Positions 23,520-35,122 of a stretch of DNA of 64,000 bases are shown piece by piece; the first letter of the stretch is position 1, and every line of letters starts with the position of its first letter. The notes below the pieces were generated by a model that did not search any database, was not told the origin of the DNA, and was given only the letters and a program-made list of their open reading frames with translations. Origin of the DNA: Imbricaverruca yamaguchii (Eukaryota; Arthropoda; Thecostraca; Neoverrucidae); NCBI GenBank assembly GCA_034440575.1, contig JAOTOL010000865.1, positions 86,012 to 150,011 on the forward strand. The letters are read 5' to 3'. A program made the translations under genes and the position numbers.

Positions 23520-25860
23520 TCAGGTGCTGCTGTCTGTTGGTCCACTGTAATTGCCCTCACACACAGTTAAGAAATGCCACAGGCCACAGTTGACACTACA
23601 ATGCACCGCAATGCTGCTACGACTGCTTCTGCCCGCTTTGTGTGTGCCCAATCACTGCATTTGTGCAGATTGTTTGCTATCCTGGTTTCCCATGAATCAT
23701 GAATAATGGATGGGACCAATGAAAAAACGCTATGTTCAATTGAACCTATCTGGTTGATGCAGACGAGTTTCACATTGACCCTGCAAATACGAATAAACTC
23801 GCTGCAATTCTAACAAATACTTCAGACAGGGATAACACGTTTATGTTTATGTCTGGTCGGATTGTATGTGAAACTGCTAACGCTAGCCCTCACCCTCAAA
23901 TATAATTAATGCTGCCCCTGCAGCAGTTTTCTCACGGCCGCCAGAAAACCCCCGGGGGGAGGGGAGGGGCAGCTTGCCGGCTAATGACATCATCGACGGT
24001 CATGTCTTCTCCAATACTTCGGTTAAACAAAGTCACCGAGCCACTTGATTGCTTGAGATATAGTTCATCTTGTTTCCTTCCGTGCAGACTTGTGTATGAT
24101 TTCCTACAGTTAACATGTTCAGAATATTGGCATGCCATGCTGCAGGATGCTCGAAGATGACAACATGTCGTTCCTCAGACCAAACGCAGTCATTGACCTA
24201 GACCAAGCATAGCCATTGACCTTGATTGACTACGTGTAATTTTTCCATAGCGCATGTACAAATGCCGCGAATCAAATTCGATTTCAGCGACCGCTTTATC
24301 CGTCGGAATTCCAAGGACATTCCCAGGACATATCACAATTCGAGTAATTTGTGATATGGCTCTGTCGGCCATCCATGCATATCATGGGATCAGATGAGCT
24401 TTCGATAGATTTGGCACGCCATTCAGCTACAACTCGGTGCTTGTATCACGGTTCTACCTTAAGTAGACATGATGACACAATCCGATTCCAGTTGCCGGTA
24501 CCAAACGTTTCGGGAAATTGGCACTTTTGACCTGCCCAGGAGGGCAACTTGTTGAGCGGAAGTGTAAACCTGAGTACGGACTCGCCTTGTGGCATGCACA
24601 GCGCTGTTTTTGTCGCCAATGTTCCGCCTCAATTATGGGATCAAGTGGTGAAGGGGTTGCTACCCTTGCAGATGGCAGATGGCGAGGCGTTGGCGAGGGT
24701 GTGAAGACCTTTCAGATGGTAAATGGCGAGGGGATTACCTTCAGATGAAGAGTGTTCAGACGGTGGCGATCCGCACAGATAGGAAAGTGATTAACTGCCC
24801 TCGCCAGGAAGGACGACGGTCTGTAGTAGAAAATCAACTACCTATCGCATCATTTACTTGGACTTCTTCCAGATATGGGCAGCCTCTGGATAGTTTTCCG
24901 GTAATTCCTACTGAGCCGAAAGGCTGCGGTTTTACGACAAATAACTAGACGTGTGACAGAAACCATATATTGTTCCGGGTTATCAAAATTGTGCGCCCAC
25001 AAGTTTCGCTGCGACTGATGTTGGATTTTCATCTGACGTCCGCAACTCGCGATTAACGATCGCGATCCTGTTCAGCGATGCCCGGTATTCAGTGGTGCTG
25101 ATATCCAACACATATACATACATGAGACTGTAAAACAAGGAACATTATGCAGCTTTGCATTTAATGGAAGTATTTTTTTTTAAATTAAATAAATTTTAAT
25201 GTCCGCCACCCAAGATCAGGTGACCAGGAGCGCCCCTCCCCTTACCCAACGACTGCAAGCACCTTACGTTAACACCATAAAATAAACAGTAAAGTCGCGG
25301 CACTCCCAGCTAAGAGATGGAAAACATATAAATAAGCATACAAAGCATCGGGTATTAGAGCAGTCAGACTAATAATAAAGAATGCTGTTAGTAGTCATAT
25401 CCAAAGGAGGCATATGACTGACCCTGGATCCATCCCAACAAGAAATTAGGGTCTAAACTATAATGTTAGCAGCTGGTTTGTGGCCGGATGGTGGTGAGCA
25501 CTCCTGAGTTTTTTTTTAAAACTTTGGCTCCTCCCACAACTCCACCCAGCTAAGCATGGGCTTGTTGCTGGGTGGAATGTGGGAGAAACCAGTGGTGAAG
25601 TCTAAATATTGATTGAAGTCCTTCCTTCCGCAAAGAACGGTGAAAAAAATCGTAGTGCCGTTGTGAGCTGCATCGTACGACTCCCCGCCGTATTCGGACA
25701 TATCCACATGCAAAAAGAAGGAACAAAACGGTGAATATTTTTTTTAATTGCTGCTCTAAAAGGCTGGAAGGCTAATTAGCAGGCGACGTAAAAGGAAAAC
25801 CTCCTCACACCCAGAACAGAACGTTCTGTCGCACTGCCGCTGCACGTCCTGTCACCCGTG
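23520..25860. other. Intron 2, unexplained stretch
   Basis: No gene or intact element was recognised. Short repeated words (cagatggcagatggcgagg and similar) occur at about 24665-24740. Confidence 0.3.
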
Positions 25861-25861
25861 T

Positions 25862-27060
25862 TGTCGCTGAGCCGGCGGTGTCTGAGTGTTCCCAGCTATG
25901 GCTGCAGGGCCGCTGAGCCGGCGGTGTCTGTGTGTTCCCAGCTATGGCTGCAGAGTCGCTGAGCCGGCGGTGTCCGTGTGTTCCCAGCTATGGCTGCAGG
26001 GCCGCTGAGCCGGCGGTGTCTGTGTGTTCCCAGCTATGGCTGCAGGGCCGCTGAGCCGGCGGTGTCTGTGTGTTCCCAGCTATGGCTGCAGGGCCGGGGC
26101 AGTATGGTGAGGGCCGCTGAGCCGGCGGTGTCTGTGTGTTCCCAGCTATGGCTGCAGGGCCGCTGAGCCGGCGGTGTCTGTGTGTTCCCAGCTATGGCTG
26201 CAGGGCCGCTGAGCCGGCGGTGTCTGTGTGTTCCCAGCTATGGCTGCAGGGCCGCTGAGCCGGCGGTGTTTGTGTTCCAGCTATGGCTGCAGGGCCGCTG
26301 AGTGGCGGTGTGTGTGTTCCCAGCTATGGCGCAGGGCCGCTGAGTGGCGGTGTCTGTGTGTTCCCAGCTATGGCTGCAGAGTCGCTGAGCCGGCGGTGTC
26401 TTGTGTTCCAATATGGCTGCGGGCCGCTGAGCCGGCGGTGTCGTGTGTTCCCAGCTATGGCTGCAGGGCCGCTGAGCCGGCGGTGTCTGTGTGTTCCCAG
26501 CTATGGCTGCAGGGCCGCTGAGCCGGCGGTGTCTCTGTGTTCCCAGCCTGAGCCGGCGGTATCTGTGTGTTCCCAGCTATGGCTGCAGGGCCGCTGAGCC
26601 GGCGGTGTCTGTGTGTTCCCAGCTATGGCTGCAGAGTCGCTGAGCCGGCGGTGTCTGTGTGTTCCCAGCTATGGCTGCAGGGCCGCTGAGGTGGCGGTGT
26701 CTGTGTGTTCCCAGCTATGGCTGCAGGGCCGCTGAGGTGGCGGTGTCTGTGTGTTCCCAGCTATGGCTGCAGAGTCGCTGAGCCGGCGGTGTCCGTGTGT
26801 TCCCAGCTATGGCTGCAGGGCCGCTGAGGTGGCGGTGTCTGTGTGTTCCCAGCTATGGCTGCAGGGCCGCTGAGCCGGCGGTGTCTGTGTGTTCCCAGCT
26901 ATGGCTGCAGAGTCGCTGAGCCGGGGGTGTCTGTGTGTTCCCAGCTATGGCTGCAGGGCCGCTGAGCCGGCGGTGTCTGTGTGTTCCCAGCTATGGCTGC
27001 AGAGTCGCTGAGCCGGGGGTGTCTGTGTGTTCCCAGCTATGGCTGCAGGGCCGCTCGCCC
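25862..27060. repeat. 46-bp minisatellite with a splice-acceptor motif in nearly every unit
   Basis: The unit is gccgctgagccggcggtgtc followed by tgtgtgttcccag and ctatggctgcag, period 46, about 25 units, some shortened (26270-26560). The segment gtctgtgtgttcccag|ct resembles a good 3' splice site and recurs in almost every unit. The array runs directly into the RUSC exon at 27 kb, whose phase-compatible acceptors (27036 and 27048) lie in the last unit. Confidence 0.93.
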
Positions 27061-27232
27061 GCCCCAGTGCTCCGGTCTGAAGGTGGAGCCGGAGCTGGCC
27101 GACGCCGAGCTCTACAACGAGCTGAGCTACCATGTGGACGCCACCCTGGCCGAGGTAGACATGGACGAGTTCTTCCGCGGCGACATCAACCGGATACTGG
27201 AGATTTCCGGATGCGGCGGAGAGTTGTACGAG
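27049..27232 (+). CDS. RUSC-family gene, coding exon 2 (acidic N-terminal segment)
   Basis: This exon encodes an acidic, helix-like stretch including GLKVEPELADAELYNELSYH and later DEFFRGDINRILEISG. It ends at donor gag|gtaggt (GT at 27233-27234). The previous exon ends two bases into a codon. Acceptors at 27036|27037 (gtgttcccag) or 27048|27049 (ggctgcag) restore the frame, whereas the tidy-looking cccgccccag|tgc at 27068 does not. Both usable acceptors lie in the last, partial unit of a 46-bp minisatellite. The two choices differ by 12 nt (4 residues). The exon ends in phase 0, matching the exon at 39476. Confidence 0.7.
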
Positions 27233-29160
27233 GTAGGTGGTGGTTGGTGGGATGGCAGCACGTGTGTCCGGCGGGGAGTTGTGCGAGGTGGGTGGTGGTT
27301 GTTTCTGAGATGGGAGCGGATGTGTACCTGCTCTTGCAGTTATTGAATGGGGACGTGGATGACGGTGGGATGGCTGTGGATGTGTCCGGAATACGGCACT
27401 CAATCGAGCAACCGGCAGTTTGTCGAGGTTATTGTTGATCTTACGTCTGTATTGAATGGGAAGGTTATCAGTGTGGATGAATTGCGACAAATACGCTAAT
27501 AATTTCGAACTCCTGGAACGACATCTCAGCACTTGGTGAACTCAGTTTCTTGTTACCTCAGGACTTACCAATGAATTAGGCAACATACCAGGGCATTGGA
27601 CAGTTATATTACTTGCCATGGCTAGGAATTCCAATTGACCTTTAGCATGTGACCTATGTCAGCACAGGGCAAGTGGAATGCCGAAGCGTTTATCGAATTG
27701 AATCGAACCTTCTACCTGATCGGGTGATAATCACCCAGCAGGGCGGAAGTGAAGAAGTGGAATCATACCATAAATGACCAATAGTTTAACGGAAACAAAA
27801 ACTGGATATGTGATCTATTTTTGCCTGGTTACATCCACACGTGCATCATCAGCGGCGATCAATATCGGTCTAATCGGGATACCCTCGTCACCGTTGTCTA
27901 ATAAGTGTTGCCATAATTTTCCTGTTAGTGATGGAATGCTTTAGTGATAATCTGTGGCAAGCTGCACACGAGGACGCATAGCAAAATACTGGATTGACTA
28001 TTGTTCTAGGTCATACAACAATGTATGACGGAGCGCGTTTCAAGTGTACGTGAGATAAGTTACACGAGTCGTATGCTTTACTTCCGAGCAAACGAAGAGG
28101 AACTGATGCCATTACGCAGACTTTCGGTGCATGATTAAGATTTGTGTCATGACCCTCAGACTGCCAGATACCGCAGCTGAAGCTTCCATTGCACTCTGTA
28201 ATGGTGATATGCGTTCGAGTTGCCGCATTTCCCTCGCCGCCAGTAAGTGATGCATCACTCGCGGGGTGCAGCACTCCAGTGGGACGGTATTCGGGCATAT
28301 GCGTAACGAGGTGTATTGCTGGGATTCCGACGTGTGTGCTTACATTGCTGACTTTATGTCGGCTCTTAGATCGCTGACAAAACGTCTGGCGAAAGGACTA
28401 ATATGAATATTGTGGCGGTAGAGTAACTCAGGACGTCCGGATTGTCCGATCTTCCCGACCGATCCGTTCGCTGTTCGATTTGGTCAACATATTTTGAATG
28501 GTGCAATTTATTTCTAAAAGCTTGACATTGATTTTGCGCTAGTTCATTCTGTTGGTAGCATCCTCCATAAACCCAGTTGTGGTATTGATCCCACCAACCT
28601 ATATGGGGAGTAGGGACCACTTTATCTATAGATAAATTGGTGGTGAAAGCATTTTTATATAGATATAAAAATGCTGATCCCACGCCTGTGTGCGAACATT
28701 GTGCTTGGTGAGCGATATCAAAGCCATCTTCTGATTCTTCGGTTCCTTAAGAAATCGATCGATTTCAATCCTGGGAGCTATCGCTTCTGTCCGTTTTCTG
28801 TCCGCTTCTACCCGTTTTCGATCTGTTTCTTCCCGTGTTTTGCCCGCCACTACGTTTCTGAAATGGTAATAGTACACGACAGACATCTCGAAATCACAAA
28901 CCATCACAGCTAAACTGCACCACCGTACACCGATGTATTGCGGAACAGCATGCTGTGCAGTACATGCTGTGCCGCACTGCGCTTTGCGGAACATCTCGCC
29001 AGTGTGAAGCCCGGTGTACACCACCACCGCTCAACCGAGACTGCGGGGAACTTTGTGTTTTTGGAGACGTACTGGAAAAGTTTAGCATCCGCTACATTGT
29101 GTAACAAGGTCCCCTCAAAAGATGCTAGTCATTCGGCTCGGCCTGCGATTGGTTGATTTG
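27233..29160. other. Intron 3, first part, nothing recognised
   Basis: Just after the donor the words gggtggtgg and gagttgt(a/g)cgag(g) are repeated once (27225-27300), a small duplication that copies the exon end and donor. The rest is ordinary intron sequence. Confidence 0.4.
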
Positions 29161-29164
29161 TGCT

Positions 29165-30165
29165 AGTGAGCTGACTGGGTGTCGGCGACACTGCGTGGCC
29201 CACCGGAGTGGGTATGTGACCTGCTGACGTGGGTGTGTGGCCCGCTGACGTGGGTGTGCGACCTTCTGAGTGGGTGTGTGGCCCGCTGACGTGGGTATGT
29301 GACACGCTGACGTTGGTGTGTGACCTTCTGACGTTGGTATGTGACCTGCTGACGTTGGTGTGTGACCTTCTGACGTGGGTATGTGACCTACTGACGTGGG
29401 TGTGTGGCCCACTGAGGTGGGTGTGTGGCCTACTGACGTTGGTGTGTGACCTGCTGACGTGGGTGTGTGGCCCGATAATGTGGGTGTGTGGCCCGCTGAT
29501 GTGGGTGTGTGACCTTCTGACGTGGGTGTGTGGCCTTCTGGCGTGGGTGTGTGGCCCGATGATGTGGGTGTGTGGCCCGATGATGAGGGTGTGTGGCCTT
29601 CTGACGTGGGTGTGTGGCCCGATGATGTGGGTGTGTGACCTTCTGACGTGGGTGCGGGGCCCACTGACGTGGGTGTGTGACCTTGTGACGTGGGTGTGTG
29701 ACCTTCTGACGTGGGTGCGGGGCCCACTGACGTGGGTGTGTGGCCCGATGATGTGGGCGTGTGGCCCGATGATGTGGGCGTGTGGCCCGATGATGTGGGT
29801 GTGTGGACCGATGATGTGGGCGTGTGGCCCGATGATGTGGGTGTGTGGCCCGATGATGTGGGTGTGTGGCCCGATGATGTGGGTGTGTGGCCCGATGATG
29901 TGGGTGTGTGGCCCGATGATGTGGGTGTGTGGCCCGATGATGTGGGTGTGTGACCTTCTGACGTGGGTGCGGGGCCCACTGACGTGGGTGTGTGGCCCGA
30001 TGATGTGGGCGTGTGGCCCGATGATGTGGGTGTGTGGCCCGATGATGTGGGTGTGTGGCCCGATGATGTGGGCGTGTGGCCCGATGATGTGGGTGTGTGG
30101 CCCGATGATGTGGGTGTGTGGCCCGATGATGTGGGTGTGTGACCTTCTGACGTGGGTGCGAGGTC
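29165..30165. repeat. 21-bp minisatellite, about 47 copies
   Basis: Units are of the type gtgggtgtgtggcccgatgat, with interspersed gtgtgaccttctgac variants, period 21. As 21 is divisible by three, several frames on both strands stay open for 300-380 codons. These are artefacts of the period. Confidence 0.93.
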
Positions 30166-31429
30166 CGCCGGAGCAGACGTGTCGCCCGCCTGACCAATGT
30201 AACGTTCGTCGGGACGCGTACCGAGCACTTGTAGGGACAGGCGTGCTGGTCTGACTTGTTTTCAAAAACCGAAGTTGATATGCTGCAAAACCAGATCATC
30301 GTGTGAACATGAATGGCGGAAACAAGACCATTTTTCTGATGATCAAGACCATGTAGCTGAAACAAACCAACACCTGAAACAAAACAACCCTAGCATTACC
30401 GCCTAACCTCATCGCGAGAACATCTTATAGCTAGCATCTGCCAGCATGGCCAATAGCCTGTGTCGATAATTTTCAAACTGGTGTTATCAAAAACGGCTAC
30501 TGCTTTTATCTTGCATTGACACGTGCCTAACAATTTGGCTTAACAATTAGATCGCTGGGCCATCGGCATTTTTCTCAAAATGCGTTTGAAGAAGACTCCG
30601 TTTTCGGCATTCGGCGCCATATTGGCTCTGAGAACCATTCCAGATAAGTAGGTCAAATAGTATCTCTTTTTGATCGTCTCGACGAACTGAGCCGATTGAA
30701 ATGACGCAATGTTGTCGAAAATTCGATAGTTAAGAAAATATCGCCTATCTTATGTCTTCTAATACTCCAGCAAATGTCCATTTCGGGGCATACAAGGAAC
30801 CATAAGGTTTAAACAAGTAAAAATCATGATACAGGCGCGGTTTCTGCACCTACTCATTTGAATACTTCAGTATCACTCACTGGGCACATAAATATAAGCA
30901 AAGCTTCATATTTATTTGCTGTTTGAACTACATAGCAGCATGATTGATGGAGGCTGCTTTGTACGCATGTGCATCGCATACCAAATACCTACCTAATTGT
31001 TGCATGCTGGGATATTCAGATAGCCTTTCCACATCACGTTCAGACGAAAATAGCCTTTCCACATCATGTTCAGACGAAAATCAGATACGTTGGTAATAAA
31101 ATTATTAAAATTCGCCGTTGTTATTGAAATCCGCCGTGATCACCATGGGACCATCGATGCCTATTATTTCCCAAAGGGACACATGTCAGACATCAATCAA
31201 TGAACACTGGTATATCTAAGCAAACATCTCGCAAAGGTGCGGAGCACAACTGACTGGACGGCACAGAGCACCCCAGTTCTATTTTTCATGGAACTGACAG
31301 TCGTTTTAGCATATTCTCCACGTCCTTCTTAGCTGTTAGCACGGGCAAAAGCTGTCGGTACGTGTAGGCAACCCGGATGTAGCCGTCCCTCCTCTCCTTC
31401 CCGTACACGTTTTTTGTGCAACTAGCAAC

Positions 31430-31985
31430 ACCTGTTTCACGCATCGTTCAACTGACTGACCATACACGGGAAACTGGAACTGACATTGGCATATCCACAT
31501 AGCCATCAAGTTCGGAGCTTGGCGTGTGGCACGTGAGGACCGGTTCGAAGGCGCCGTTCCAGGATATCAACTACCGCAGACTCTCCGCGGTCTCATTTAG
31601 TCTCGTAATTTTCCTGGTACGGATGCTCGGGTCTCCACGCTCATTTTTGCCGCGGATGCACCTGATACGTTCAACAGCGAACTGACGCTCTGCTCTGTCA
31701 TCGCTATAGAGAAGTGTATGGAGCACCATTTCGCTGTGAGCATACCAGGCACTGGAGTGGAAGTACGGCATCACGATGTTCACGACTTCTCCATGCTGCA
31801 ACTGAGTGAGCTGCAGCTGGCGCAGCACATGCCGCAGCCCATCCAGCCAGTTGTGCCGCACCTTCGCGCGAAACAACATCAGATAGTAAACCCTCACAAT
31901 TAATTCAACGATACGCCGGTGGTTTTTGCATGCAGTGCCTCCCGGGCCATGATCTGATACATACAGTGTAGGTACATGCACCGGC
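31430..31985 (-). pseudogene. Broken ORF in the core of the inverted-arm element
   Basis: The - strand frame (M at 31981) starts MHVPTLY and ends with RKITRLNETAESLR followed by a stop. Beyond the stop the same frame continues LISWNGAFEPVLTCHTPSSE. The pattern of a D-D-R-A-E-R-Q-F-A-V-E-R-I block followed by an LNxxA(E)S...LI(S/D)W block reminds me of uncharacterised proteins found with invertebrate transposable elements. That resemblance is from memory and unverified. The internal stop and isolation suggest a dead copy. The start of the frame lies inside the inverted arm. Confidence 0.45.
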
Positions 31986-32294
31986 AGCTTTTGCCCGGGC
32001 TAACATCTAAGAGGGACCTGAGGAATATGCTAAAACGACTGTGAGTTTCATGAAAGGTAGAGGAGGGGTGATCTATACCGTCCAGTCAGTTGTGCTCCGC
32101 ACCTTCGCGCGATGTTTGCCTTGAATATTTCCAGTGTTCATTGATTGATGTTTGACATGTGTCCCTTAGGACAAAAATAGGTATTGATGGTCCCATGGTG
32201 ATCACGGGGATTTCAATAATCACGGCGAATTTTAATAATTTGTATCACCAGCGTATATGATTTTCGTCTGAACATGATGTGGAAAGGCTATCAA

Positions 32295-32334
32295 AATGCT
32301 TCAGCATGCAGCGAATGCTGCATGCTGAAGCATT
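32295..32334. repeat. Perfect 17-bp inverted repeat with 6-nt loop
   Basis: aatgcttcagcatgcag and its exact reverse complement are separated by cgaatg. It lies in the right arm of the inverted-arm element, where the left arm has no counterpart, so it arose after the arms formed. Confidence 0.92.
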
Positions 32335-32950
32335 CGCTGAAGCAACCTATTCGTTGTATGTTGAGACATTCCGATAGCCTTTCCAGATAGCCTTGTATTT
32401 AGTATGTGATGCACTTGCGTACAATAGTAGCATCCCTCAATCATGCTGCTATGTAGTTCAAACAGTCAATAAATATAAACCTTTGTCTATATTTGTATGC
32501 CCAGTGAATGATGCTGAAGTCTTCAAATGAGTAAGTGTAGAAACCGTGGCTGTTTCATGATTTTTACTTATTTAATCCTCAGAGTTCCTTGTATGCCCCG
32601 AAATGGACAGTTGCTGCTGTATTAGAAGACACAAGAAAGCCGATGTTTTCTTAGCTATCGATTTTGAGACAATATTGCGTTGTTTCAGTCGACTCAGCTC
32701 GTCGGACGACCAAAAAGAGGTACTATTTGACCCAATTATCTAGATTGGTTCTCACAGCCAATATGGCGCCGAATGCCGAAAACAGTCTTTTTCAAACGCA
32801 TTAAAAAAAATGCAGATTGCCCATCGATCTAATTTTTATGCCGAATTGTTAGGCACATATCAAGGCAAAATAAAAACAGTGGCCGTTTTTGATAACACCA
32901 CTTTGAAAATTCTCGACACAGGCTAAATTGGCCAAGCATATCTGCTAAGG

Positions 32951-34250
32951 TGATTCCTGACCAGGGGCGACTGACAGGCAGCGGACAGAACAGACAGTAA
33001 ATCAACGTCTGCCACTCTAGGGCTGAGGGTAGGTCTGCATCTTTTTTCTTTTTTTTTGTATTATGCAGACTTCAGTCTAGTTTGCGGCCGATTTTAATGT
33101 ATGTCATCTAATTAAGCATGGGTGTCATATTATGAAATTTATCAGGGATGGAGGAAAATTTCTCTTTTTATGGCATTTGTATTCGGAGAGAAGCGCCATC
33201 GGCCGAAAAAAAATCCTTGCGCAAGGGGGGGGGGGGGTGCACTCGAGCTTTCTGTAAGAGCACCTCCATAGGCTCAATGGTGCTAATATTCGATCTGCTG
33301 GGGTGTGCGTGTGTGTGTGTGTGGGGGGGGGGGATAGCATCTTTTTGCATCAGCGTCTTAAATGTGTAGTGTTGCCGATAAACCTGCAGCTCGGTTTCGT
33401 GAATCGCTTCTCTTGAAGACCATACAGCAACTTGAACCGCTTGAGCCGTGAGATAGAATGAGAGATGATAGCAGAGGTAGTGCTGTATCTCTGAATGTCG
33501 ACCACCGTGTACGCCATGTCAGTGGCACGGTATTTTGGCGACATAAGAATATCGTCATCGTGTTCTATGAGCGAACAACCTTGCAACAACGCCCGTATCA
33601 GCTGTGTTTATAATTAAACACGATAACATTGTCTGGATGTCCGGTCAAACCCAGGACATTTCACTTCAGTGATCCAGTATGGAATTAGCTTTACAAGAAA
33701 AAACATAGGCATCAACAGTTAGGCAGTGGATGGCGCAATATCAAGTGAGGAATTAAAAAATAAAACTGGGACTTTCTCAGAAGGTCACGAGGCCAATGAA
33801 GGTCATGAATTAGCATGACTTAAAGCTGATTTCAGAAAATGAAGTAATTAAAAAAACATTCCGCTTTCAAATGATGTATAAGTTTAGAATGCTAATTGCT
33901 TCCATTAAAATGCAGGCTATTTTCCAAATGCATTGTCCGTGATCTCAAACTTTCGATCCCATGTGACTCATGACCCTTGAGACCGAGAATACTACAAATC
34001 ATAGAATCGCAATATGGGCACTTGATAACCACATCAACACATTTTAGTCAAAATCGGAAAGAGTGTGATGAACTTGCTTGGTGATTTGTCCTGGAACCGC
34101 TCATAGCTTCAAGAATAATAGAGTACGTTTCAATTTTGCAACGCCGGACCGTTGCAGCGCTGCATCTCATAGTAGGGGACTAATCATGTCAGCGCCTACA
34201 ATACAATTGTGAAATAAAATTCAATGCGGGGTATTGTAGTTTACTTACCA
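32951..34250. other. Intron 3, unexplained stretch
   Basis: Includes a G-run at 33225-33237 and a short GT/G run at 33306-33332. GGTCA words recur at 33784-33805. No gene was recognised. Confidence 0.3.
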
Positions 34251-34424
34251 TCTTGTACATTAAAACATGCTCAAGAATCATTCAACTACAGACCGAGCAC
34301 AGCAACCACCACGAGCTCTTGATTCCCATCCAGCCGACCGGACACCAGAGACCGAAACGCCGAAAAGTTAAGCACCGCTCGACCTTCAGCGGAGGCCGGC
34401 CGCGGCGACGGTGTCTCGCCGCAG

Positions 34425-35122
34425 CCACCGGGAAAGTTGGCGTCAAACCCCCGGCCGCCGGGAAAGTTGGCGCCAAACCCCCGGTGCACAGAGCCGCAGT
34501 TCACGGTCGCCCGCCACCGGCCGATACTGTAGCCTGAGGCGTCGCATGCGGAGCGTCGGACGGCCGGCTGTCGGCGAGCCGTGGTGTTGTGCACCGGACT
34601 GTAGGCGTCACGAGGGGTGTCAGACGAGCGGGTCACGAGGGGTGTCAGACGAGCGGCGGCGAGATACGGGCCGTGGTGTTGTGCACCGGACTGTAGGCGT
34701 CACGAGGGGTGTCAGACGAGCGGGTCATGAGGGGTGTCAGACGAGCGGGTCACGAGGGGTGTCAGACGAGCGGGTCACGAGAGGGGTCAGACGAGTGGGT
34801 CATGAGGGATGTCAGACGAGCGGGTCACGAGGGGTGTCAGACGAGCGGGTCACGAGAGGGGTCAGACGAGCGGGTCACGAGGGGTGTCAGACGAGCGGCG
34901 GCAGGATACGACCGTGGTGGTGTGCACCGGACTGTAGGTGTCACGAGGGGTGTCAGACGAGCGGGTCATGAGGAGTGTCAGACGAGCGGGTCACGAGGGG
35001 TGTCAGACGAGCGGGTCATGAGGGATGTCAGACGAGCGGGTCACGAGGGGTGTCAGACGAGCGGGTCACGAGGGGTGTCAGACGAACCCATCACGAGGGG
35101 TGTCAGACCAGCGGCGGCGAGA
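34425..35122. repeat. 25-bp minisatellite with a longer higher-order unit
   Basis: The unit gagcgggtcacgagggg plus tgtcagac is 25 bp, with about 20 copies from 34600. A longer insert (cggcg-agatacg… cgtggtgttgtgcaccgg…ctgtagg) recurs at about 34565, 34650 and 34895, so the array has higher-order structure. A short two-copy repeat of ccgggaaagttggcg lies at 34428-34485. Confidence 0.9.

Larger units (their letters stand above)
30430..32950. mobile_element. Transposon-like element with arms of about 0.9 kb in inverted orientation
   Basis: The left arm, about 30430-31360, and the right arm, about 31970-32950, are reverse complements with moderate divergence. The left reads gcctgtgtcgataattttca and the right, reversed, gcctgtgtcgagaattttca. 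The arms match again at their inner ends (tcgttttagcatattc). A unique core of about 0.6 kb holds a broken ORF on the - strand. The structure fits a foldback-like or long-TIR DNA transposon. No transposase was recognised and target duplications are unclear. In the pre-mRNA the arms would form a long double strand. Confidence 0.75.

Noticed and set aside
25862..27060. CRISPR-like array
   Set aside because: Direct tandem repeats without unique spacers, in animal DNA.
27068..27232. Exon start at the tidy cccgccccag acceptor (27067)
   Set aside because: It starts in phase 0, while the 14.5 kb exon ends two bases into a codon; acceptors at 27036 or 27048 fit. It would be revived by an unseen intermediate exon.
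29125..30365. Open frames of over 300 codons on both strands (HTPTSSG-type and HTHIIGP-type peptides)
   Set aside because: By-products of a 21-bp minisatellite with a period divisible by three.
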